A DNA stretch of 7,883 nucleotides from an uncultured Oscillospiraceae bacterium (GTDB lineage: Bacteria > Bacillota > Clostridia > Oscillospirales > Acutalibacteraceae). Location: contig URRK01000072.1 in assembly GCA_900550315.1 (NCBI GenBank), positions 1 to 7,883 on the forward strand. Direction: 5' to 3'. Positions 1-4,520 of this stretch are shown one piece after another (positions within the stretch are counted from its first letter, which is position 1; every line of letters begins with the position of its first letter). Below the pieces are notes generated by a model. It had not been told where the DNA came from and did not search any database. It saw nothing but the letters and a program-made list of their open reading frames with translations. The position numbers and the translations under genes were made by a program.

Positions 1-80
1 TTTTTGCACAAACAACTGCCAAAACAATCCAACCATATTTAGTTGAATAATAGAAGTTGCAAAACTTGGTACTTTTTGTA

Positions 81-108
81 TTGACGGCACGATATATTGT
101 GGTATAAT
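81..108 (+). promoter_or_regulatory. Vegetative (sigma-A type) promoter of the HPr-family gene
   Basis: A TTGACG -35 box (81-86) and a perfect TATAAT -10 box (103-108) are separated by 16 bp. Transcription would start near 114-116, leaving a leader of about 50 nt before the ATG at 165. The leader carries GAGGT (153-157) 7 nt ahead of that ATG as the ribosome binding site. The gene therefore seems to have its own housekeeping promoter even if it also lies in a longer operon starting to the left. The motifs are seen directly; activity is inferred. Confidence 0.75.
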
Positions 109-164
109 AAATTTAATAAACTATGTATGTTTGATTTTTGCTTGAATAAAGTGAGGTAGTATTT

Positions 165-428
165 ATGTATGTTAAAGATGTTGTAGTACAAAACCAGGGT
201 GGCCTGCGTGCCCGCCCGGCAACATTTTTTATTCAAAAAGCCAACGAGTTCAAATCCTCCATTTGGGTGGAAAAAGACGAACGCCGCGTAAACGCCAAAA
301 GCCTTTTAGGCGTGCTTTCCTTAGGCATTATTGGCGGCACCTCTATTCGCATTAGCGCCGATGGCGCCGACGAAAACGAGGCGGTTGATCAGCTGGTAGA
401 GTTGGTACAGTCCGGCTTTGTAGATTAA
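165..428 (+). CDS. HPr family phosphocarrier-like protein, Crh-type (His15 replaced by Arg)
   Basis: An 87-residue protein of normal HPr length. The active-site loop reads GLRARPAT (residues 13-20) where HPr has GLHARPA(T/S), so the histidine that Enzyme I phosphorylates is Arg15 (codon CGT, one base from CAT). The regulatory site is intact: VNAKSLLGVLSLGI (42-55) holds Ser46, the target of HPr kinase/phosphorylase, within its hydrophobic CcpA-contact surface. From family knowledge, proteins with Ser46 but no His15, such as Bacillus Crh (Gln15), cannot carry phosphate for sugar uptake and instead act as CcpA co-repressors or metabolic regulators in the cytoplasm. I infer a Crh-like role. Crh genes often follow whiA, but that neighbour is not in view. 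The start is set by GAGGT at 153-157 with 7-nt spacing. It is transcribed from the promoter at 81-108 and ends at a strong terminator, so it is probably a single gene or the last of an operon. Confidence 0.9.
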   Translation: MYVKDVVVQNQGGLRARPATFFIQKANEFKSSIWVEKDERRVNAKSLLGVLSLGIIGGTSIRISADGADENEAVDQLVELVQSGFVD

Positions 429-465
429 TTTAACTTTACCCCTTTAAAGCTTTATAAATTATTTG

Positions 466-501
466 GCCGGTATGCACCCTTTGGGTGCATACCGGCTTTT
501 T
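466..501 (+). terminator. Rho-independent terminator of the HPr-family gene
   Basis: A perfect 14-bp stem (466-479 with 483-496), GC-rich, closes on a TTT loop and is followed at once by TTTTT (497-501). It lies 38 nt after the stop codon. On the opposite strand there is no good T-run, so it should act mainly on rightward transcription. Confidence 0.9.
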
Positions 502-556
502 GTGCGTTTATTTTAAATTTTTAAGTGCATTTCAGCAAAGTAAACTCCCCGACAAT

Positions 557-593
557 AAAGCACTGTACTAAGCCGCCTTTATAAAAGTGCTTT
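557..593 (-). terminator. Weak candidate terminator for the membrane-protein gene
   Basis: AAAGCACT (557-564) and AGTGCTTT (586-593) form an 8-bp inverted repeat with a 21-nt loop, about 50 nt beyond the stop of the leftward gene. Read leftward it is followed by only a short T-rich stretch (ATTGTC). A second short inverted repeat, TACAGC-TT-GCTGTA (609-622), lies between it and the gene and has no T-tract. The long loop and poor tail make this a weak call. Confidence 0.25.
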
Positions 594-640
594 GCAGCTC
601 CTTAACGGTACAGCTTGCTGTAGCCCTTGGCTTTGGCAAA

Positions 641-1054
641 TTATTTTACCGGCTTACGCCTTCCTGCCTTATTTGCGCCAAAAATACCGCCCAAGCCGCC
701 GGCCACTATTAAAACAACCAACCGGGTTAGCGTGGCGGCACCGGGCGCTGCGTGAAACGCAATAAGCGAAACGGTTGTAATACAAATAAAAAGCAAAAAA
801 CCACACAGCATTCCGCACAGCAAGCCGTTTTTCTTTAGCTTAACCGCCGTTACAAAGCCGCCGCAAAAGCCGCCCAGCGCCACTGCGGCCGTGCTGGCCG
901 CCGGGGCAAGCGTTAACGAAATGTTGCCGACCGAAAACAGCAAAGCCGCTAATACTGTTATAATTAATGTAACCGCGCTGCCCGCAATTAAGCCCATCAG
1001 CTCCGGCCGCAGCCACAGCCCAAAAATTCCTGCTTTATCTGTTTTAACCTTCAT
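641..1054 (-). CDS. TIGR04086-family small integral membrane protein
   Basis: A 137-residue hydrophobic protein with a short charged N-terminus (MKVKTDKAG) and four predicted membrane helices at about residues 20-42, 48-72, 76-100 and 108-127. It ends in a basic tail (KAGRRKPVK) that is probably cytoplasmic. Gly-rich helices (LGGFCGGF, VAGGLGGIFG), small size and four-helix layout match the uncharacterised TIGR04086 (YrzE-like) membrane proteins common in Clostridia; no catalytic motif is seen and no function is known. A purine run GGGGG (1061-1065 on the minus strand) sits 6 nt before the ATG and serves as a plausible ribosome binding site. It is divergent from dpaA and convergent with the HPr-family gene, so it appears to be a single-gene unit. 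I saw no convincing promoter for it. Confidence 0.75.
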   Translation of the reverse strand: MKVKTDKAGIFGLWLRPELMGLIAGSAVTLIITVLAALLFSVGNISLTLAPAASTAAVALGGFCGGFVTAVKLKKNGLLCGMLCGFLLFICITTVSLIAFHAAPGAATLTRLVVLIVAGGLGGIFGANKAGRRKPVK

Positions 1055-1281
1055 GCCCTACCCCCGCTTTAATTTTAGGCCGGGTTGCAAGCCTAAACCC
1101 CTGTAAGATCTGCTTGCCGATTTTTTGCGCCCTCTGCCTTAAACAGCAAACAAAAGCCTCTACTTTCCCGCCTAATAGGTTTTATAATACATTTATATTT
1201 TGGTTTTTACCCCTTTATACCTGCACGAATAAATTGTTTGTACATAAACTGTAACATAGCAGCCTGCACCGTTTGCGGCCA

Positions 1282-1327
1282 GCAATGGCCCTTTGCCAAA
1301 ACGGGTTGTAAAAAGGGCAAACATTGC
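1282..1327. repeat. Bulged inverted repeat upstream of dpaA
   Basis: GCAATG directly followed by GCCCTTT (1282-1294) pairs with AAAGGGC (1312-1318), a 3-nt bulge, and CATTGC (1322-1327). This gives 13 base pairs around a 17-nt loop. No T-tract follows on either side in terminator position, so it is not a standard terminator. It could be a structured part of the dpaA leader or a protein-binding site. Confidence 0.5.
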
Positions 1328-1347
1328 AAAGACGGCGCAATAAAACC

Positions 1348-1401
1348 AAGCATTGTTCGGCCAAGTGCCGCTTGGCAAAGCATTGCCCGGTCAAGTGCTG
1401 C
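1348..1401. repeat. Two imperfect 24-nt direct repeats, 30-nt period
   Basis: Copies at 1348-1371 and 1378-1401 both start AAGCATTG and share CAAGTGC. They agree at 20 of 24 positions, and all four differences are C/T transitions. A 6-nt spacer separates them. The region is non-coding and ends 57 nt before the dpaA start. Only two copies exist, so this is a local duplication or a paired binding site. Confidence 0.6.
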
Positions 1402-1446
1402 AAATTTGGCACAACTAAATTTTGAATTTTTTGGCAGTAAATTGTT

Positions 1447-1450
1447 AGGA
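1447..1450 (+). promoter_or_regulatory. Ribosome binding site deciding the dpaA start
   Basis: AGGA (1447-1450) lies 8 nt before the ATG at 1459 but overlaps the in-frame ATG at 1450. Normal spacing therefore favours 1459 as the true start, which removes three residues (MVF) from the longest reading frame. Confidence 0.7.
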
Positions 1451-1458
1451 TGGTTTTT

Positions 1459-2301
1459 ATGCAACAGTACATTGCCGTTGTAGACGGAGATAAGCGCCAA
1501 AAGGCGCTTTGTGAAATTTTAAAGCGGCAGGGCTTGCTTGCCCGGTTGTTTTTTTTAAACAACGAAACCGTTTTAACCGATTTAGCACAGCTGGGCGCCT
1601 GCAAAGCGATTGTTTTGCCGGTGCCAACCACGCGAAACGGCGAAACGCTAAACGCACCGCAGTTAACCCCACCCTTGCCGCTGGCAACGGTTTTAAGCGC
1701 GCTGCAGCCGGGCACCCCGGTTTTTACAGGGGGGACTGCCCCCTGCTTTGCAGAATTTAAAAATTTAAATTTTTGCAACCTGCTGGCGCAGGAGCCGCTG
1801 GTTTTAAAAAATGCCTTAGCTACAGCCGAGGCTGCCTTGGCCATTGTAATTACCCAAACGCCGCACACGGTTTTTAAAAGCAATGTGCTGCTGTTGGGCT
1901 ATGGGCGCATTGCGCAGTATTTAGCAAAGTACCTAAAAAATTTAGGCGCCGCGGTAACGGTTGCCGCCCGTAACGAGGTAGCCCGAACCAAGGCAGCCAC
2001 CGCCGGCAGCACAGCACTTACCTTTGAGCAGGCCGAGGTTTATTTGCCACATTTTAATGTTATTGTAAACACCGTGCCGCAAACCGTTTTGTTTAAGCGG
2101 CAGCTGCTAAAGGTAAGCCCCGGCTGCCTGCTGGTTGACCTTTCCTCTATGCCCGGCGGAATAGATTACAAAGCGGCCGAGATCTTACGGCTAAACACCG
2201 TGCAGGCACTGGGTCTGCCCGGAAAATATTCCCCCAATTCTGCCGCGCAGTACATGGCAGAGGCTATTACCGCAAGATTAAAGGAGTTGAGCTTAATATG
2301 A
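1459..2301 (+). CDS. dpaA: Dipicolinate synthase subunit A (SpoVFA)
   Basis: A 280-residue protein (283 from the ATG at 1450), close to the usual size of DpaA. With DpaB it oxidises dihydrodipicolinate, an intermediate of lysine synthesis, to dipicolinic acid in the mother cell; the acid is then loaded into the forespore core as the calcium chelate. The N-terminal half has the DpaA pattern (YIAVVDGDKRQ at 4-14, then LPVP..RNGE around 53-62). The C-terminal half is a Rossmann domain with the nucleotide-binding glycines in LLLGYGRIAQ (144-153). The end carries the typical LPGKYSPNSAAQYMAE segment (253-268). Its stop overlaps the start of dpaB in ATGA (2298-2301), so the pair is translationally coupled. 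Expression late in sporulation is expected from known systems, but the promoter is not clear here. Confidence 0.95.
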   Translation: MQQYIAVVDGDKRQKALCEILKRQGLLARLFFLNNETVLTDLAQLGACKAIVLPVPTTRNGETLNAPQLTPPLPLATVLSALQPGTPVFTGGTAPCFAEFKNLNFCNLLAQEPLVLKNALATAEAALAIVITQTPHTVFKSNVLLLGYGRIAQYLAKYLKNLGAAVTVAARNEVARTKAATAGSTALTFEQAEVYLPHFNVIVNTVPQTVLFKRQLLKVSPGCLLVDLSSMPGGIDYKAAEILRLNTVQALGLPGKYSPNSAAQYMAEAITARLKELSLI

Positions 2302-2870
2302 CCGGTAAAACCATTGGCTACGCCCTTTGCGGCTCCTTTTGCACCATAGAAAAAGCTTTGCAGCAAATGGAGGCGTTAAAGCTTAGCGGAGCAGAAATTG
2401 TACCCATTTTTTCGCAAACCGTTTTTGAAACCGACACCCGCTTTTTTCAAAGCAACGAAATTAAAGCTCGCGTGCATAACATTACCGCAAACCCAATTTT
2501 ACACACCGTGCGCGAGGCCGAACCCATTGGCCCCAAAAAGCTGTTAGATTTATTGGTTATTGCCCCTTGCACCGGCAACACCCTTGCAAAGCTGGCAAAC
2601 GGTATTACCGATACCGCCGTTACCATGGCCGCAAAAGCCCACCTGCGCAACGGCCGCCCGGTGCTGTTGGCCATTGCAACTAATGACGCTCTAAGCAATT
2701 CGGCCCAAAATATTGGCAAGCTGTTAAACACCAAAAATGTGTTTTTTGTGCCCTTTGGGCAAGATGATCCGCAGAAAAAACCAACCTCCCTTATTTGCAA
2801 ATTTGAAAGTCTGCCCCAGGCCGCTGCCGCCGCGCTAAAAGGGCAGCAGCTGCAGCCGCTGCTACAGTAG
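2298..2870 (+). CDS. dpaB: Dipicolinate synthase subunit B (SpoVFB)
   Basis: A 190-residue flavoprotein-family protein, normal for DpaB, the partner of DpaA in dipicolinic acid synthesis. Visible hallmarks are the N-terminal GYALCGSFCT loop (7-16), ETDTRFF (44-50), the conserved IAPCTGNTLAKLANGITD stretch (88-105), and LAIATNDALSNSAQNIG (124-140). The last is followed by the FVPFGQDDPQKKPTSL region (150-165). The fold resembles phosphopantothenoylcysteine decarboxylase-type flavoproteins. The ribosome binding site AAGGAG (2281-2286) lies inside the end of dpaA, 11 nt from the ATG, and the four-base overlap with dpaA suggests coupled translation. Unlike the Bacillus operon, no asd, dapG or dapA gene follows, so dihydrodipicolinate must come from lysine genes elsewhere. 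Confidence 0.95.
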   Translation: MTGKTIGYALCGSFCTIEKALQQMEALKLSGAEIVPIFSQTVFETDTRFFQSNEIKARVHNITANPILHTVREAEPIGPKKLLDLLVIAPCTGNTLAKLANGITDTAVTMAAKAHLRNGRPVLLAIATNDALSNSAQNIGKLLNTKNVFFVPFGQDDPQKKPTSLICKFESLPQAAAAALKGQQLQPLLQ

Positions 2871-3241
2871 TCGGCCAAACAAGTCGGCAAACCCAGCGTT
2901 AAATTTAGTTCTAAAATTAAAAGCCACCCATTAACCGTGCGACTTTATTACTTAGCCAAACGCCTAACAAAATCAGCAACCAAAAATAGCTGTAATTTTG
3001 CCCTTTCAGGGGCTGGTGGCTGCATGCGCCGCGGTTTGAGTGTTGCCTTTTCTTTAACGGCTAAAGCTTTAAGGTTAAAAGCAAACCCGGCCCCTGCACA
3101 AGGCAAAGGGCCGGGCCTGCCGCCGCCCGGTAATAGGGAGAAATACCGGGCAAGCTGGGGGAGAGATTAAATACACGGTTTTAAATGGAGATTTAAAACG
3201 GTATTAGGAAAAAGCTATTGTATGAACAAAACCATTTAATT
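2871..3241. other. Gene-free region between convergent units, rich in inverted repeats
   Basis: 371 bp between the 3' ends of dpaB and the oxidoreductase gene, with no believable gene. From left to right it holds GCCC/GGGC around 3000-3013; the palindrome TAAAGCTTTA (3062-3071) nested inside TTTAAC/GTTAAA (3053-3058, 3074-3079); an 8-bp GC stem (3086-3093 with 3108-3115, called separately as a leftward terminator); a second 8-bp stem GCCCGGTA/TACCGGGC (3125-3132, 3144-3151); and GTTTTAAAT/ATTTAAAAC with a GGAG loop (3178-3186, 3191-3199). No rightward hairpin here has a clear T-tract, so I cannot point to the terminator of dpaAB. Confidence 0.5.
3077..3115 (-). terminator. Probable terminator of the leftward glycan-use operon
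   Basis: Read on the minus strand, an 8-bp stem CCCGGCCC/GGGCCGGG (3115-3108 with 3093-3086) with a 14-nt loop is followed at once by TTTGCTTTT (3085-3077). It lies 126 nt beyond the stop of the oxidoreductase gene. The T-tract is broken by GC, so strength is uncertain. Read rightward it has no T-tract. Confidence 0.5.
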
Positions 3242-4459
3242 TTAAAAAACCTGTTTTATTTCGCGAATATCACAGCCGGTGTTTAAAGCCTTAGCAATGG
3301 CCGTAGCGGCCCCCTCGCCCATGGCAACGCAATCCCCCGTTACACGGTAAGAGGCGTGTGCGTAAAACGATCCGGAAATACACCGCCCGGCAGTAAGCAG
3401 GCCTTTAATGCCCTTAGGCAGCAGGCAGCGCAGTGGAATTTGGTATGGCACAATGTGCCGGCACTCCTGCTCCTCACGTTCGTCGTGAACATCTACATTA
3501 AAGCTAACCCGAAAGCCAAGGTGGTCCTGAAACTCGGCACCCGATACAATATCCTCATCGGTTAAATAATAATCGCCTAAGATGTGCCGCGTTTCACGCA
3601 CGCCGATTTGCGGTGCAGTGGCAACCAAGTGGGCATTTTTAAACTCGGGAATGTATTTTTTAAAAAAAGCAAAGGTTTCGTACACACGGTCGCGGCCTAA
3701 AAATTCGGCCTCGGAAAGCTCAAACGGGTCTACCCCGCTTTTGCCGCGAATGTGTACCAGCTGCACCACCGCCATGCCGGGCACTGGCAGCCAAATGGCA
3801 TAGGGCTTATCAAAATCAATTTTGTAGCCGGTGTTATGCTCCCGGCAGGCCTTTTGCATTAATGCATTAAGTTCCTCGGGCTTGTTTTGCTTAAAGCTAA
3901 TGCCCGAAATTAAAAACATAGTGGTCATGGCCTGCGGGTCACCGCCCTTTTCGTTGCCAAAAATGTACTCGGCCCCGGCCGAAACGGCAACATCGCCGTC
4001 GCCGGTGCAATCTAAAACATATTTGGCTAAAAAGGCCATGCGGCCGCCCTTGTTGTGTACCACAACACCCTGAACGGTGTTTTGCTGCATTACGGCTGTT
4101 TCAAACTCGGTATGAAACAGCACCTGCACCCCCGCCTCGCGAATTTTTTGGTCTAAAAGGCGTTTCATAGTTTCAAAATCGTAGGTAATGTTCCAAAAAT
4201 AGCCAAAGGCGTTTTCTTTACGCAGGTCGTTCGTTAGCTCCTGCACCAATCCGGATTTGTTCGCCGTGTCGAAAAACGGGTTTACAAAGGCCGCAGTCCA
4301 ACTGCCGCCCAAAAAACCGTACCGCTCAATTAAAAGGGTTTTAAGCCCCTTGCGCCCGGCGGTAATGGCCGCGCCAATGCCGGCCGGCCCACCGCCAACC
4401 ACAATTAAATCGTACCGCCCTTTTACAGGGGTTTTAAGCTGCTCTGTAATATAATCCAT
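3242..4459 (-). CDS. FAD-dependent oxidoreductase (PF12831-type)
   Basis: A 405-residue protein with no signal peptide, so probably cytoplasmic. The N-terminal dinucleotide-binding fold reads DLIVVGGGPAGIGAA (17-31) with the ribose-binding acid Glu45 in LLIERYGFLGG (42-52). DCTGDGDVA (150-158) is the second FAD-contacting motif, and the C-terminal TAGRCISGSFYAHASYR (356-372) followed by MGEGAATA (380-387) closes the flavin site. This set is typical of the PF12831 'FAD dependent oxidoreductase' family, often found among carbohydrate-use genes but mostly without known substrates. The reaction here is not known. The gene starts 61 bp after the stop of the glycoside hydrolase gene on the same strand and probably shares its transcript; AGGA ends 3 nt before the ATG, rather close but usable. 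I infer oxidation of a sugar or a released aglycone. Confidence 0.85.
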   Translation of the reverse strand: MDYITEQLKTPVKGRYDLIVVGGGPAGIGAAITAGRKGLKTLLIERYGFLGGSWTAAFVNPFFDTANKSGLVQELTNDLRKENAFGYFWNITYDFETMKRLLDQKIREAGVQVLFHTEFETAVMQQNTVQGVVVHNKGGRMAFLAKYVLDCTGDGDVAVSAGAEYIFGNEKGGDPQAMTTMFLISGISFKQNKPEELNALMQKACREHNTGYKIDFDKPYAIWLPVPGMAVVQLVHIRGKSGVDPFELSEAEFLGRDRVYETFAFFKKYIPEFKNAHLVATAPQIGVRETRHILGDYYLTDEDIVSGAEFQDHLGFRVSFNVDVHDEREEQECRHIVPYQIPLRCLLPKGIKGLLTAGRCISGSFYAHASYRVTGDCVAMGEGAATAIAKALNTGCDIREIKQVF

Positions 4460-4475
4460 ATTTCCTGTTTTCTGC

Positions 4476-4503
4476 GCGGTGCCGGGGCAAACCCGGCAGC
4501 CGC
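4476..4503. other. Stem-loop between the hydrolase and oxidoreductase genes
   Basis: TGCCGGG (4480-4486) pairs with CCCGGCA (4492-4498) around a 5-nt loop, and the stem extends by GCGG (4476-4479) with CCGC (4500-4503) past one bulged base. On the transcribed minus strand no T-tract follows, so it is probably not a full terminator but an mRNA-stabilising or processing hairpin within the operon. On the plus strand it is followed by CTTTTGTTTT and would look like an intrinsic terminator against antisense transcription. Confidence 0.5.
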
Positions 4504-4520
4504 CTTTTGTTTTGTAAAGC

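Larger units (their letters stand above)
1055..1458. other. Gene-free divergent intergenic region and possible dpaA leader
   Basis: About 400 bp between the start of the membrane-protein gene and dpaA, with no believable gene. It holds a bulged 13-bp hairpin (1282-1294 with 1312-1327), an imperfect direct repeat of 24 nt (1348-1371 and 1378-1401), and a 6-bp hairpin within the first copy (GCCAAG 1360-1365, CTTGGC 1371-1376). dpaA-type genes are controlled by the mother-cell factor sigma-K in model spore formers. The best partial match here is AC (1225-1226), 16 nt, then CATAAACTG (1243-1251) against the CATAnnnTA-type box. That is weak and would imply a leader of about 200 nt. A TATAAT at 1183-1188 has no matching -35 box. 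Confidence 0.5.

Noticed and set aside
1..50. Possible end of a rightward gene (frame 3 reads FAQTTAKTIQPYLVE then TAA) or start of a leftward one (ATG at 36)
   Set aside because: Fifteen codons at the edge match nothing I recognise, and the leftward ATG has no ribosome binding site. Either could be real, but the window gives no way to tell.
39..236. 65-residue leftward reading frame over the HPr promoter and gene start
   Set aside because: It overlaps a near-consensus promoter and the HPr coding start in antisense, is rich in Asn, Tyr and Leu from AT-rich DNA, and has no motif.
1183..1188. TATAAT as a vegetative promoter for dpaA
   Set aside because: No -35 box is found 15-19 bp upstream and no extended -10 TG precedes it; housekeeping expression of dpaAB would also be unexpected.
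1348..1401. CRISPR-like direct repeat
   Set aside because: There are only two copies with four mismatches and a 6-nt spacer, far too short for a CRISPR spacer, and no cas gene is present.
1215..1883. 222-residue leftward reading frame opposite dpaA and its upstream region
   Set aside because: It is antisense to the clear dpaA coding sequence, its composition is a shadow of that frame (Lys/Ala/Ser-rich, no domain), and it has no support from motifs or start signals.
2937..3170. 77-residue rightward reading frame after dpaB
   Set aside because: It starts at GTG without a ribosome binding site, has biased low-complexity content in its second half, matches no family I recognise, and runs through the inverted-repeat cluster including the probable leftward terminator.
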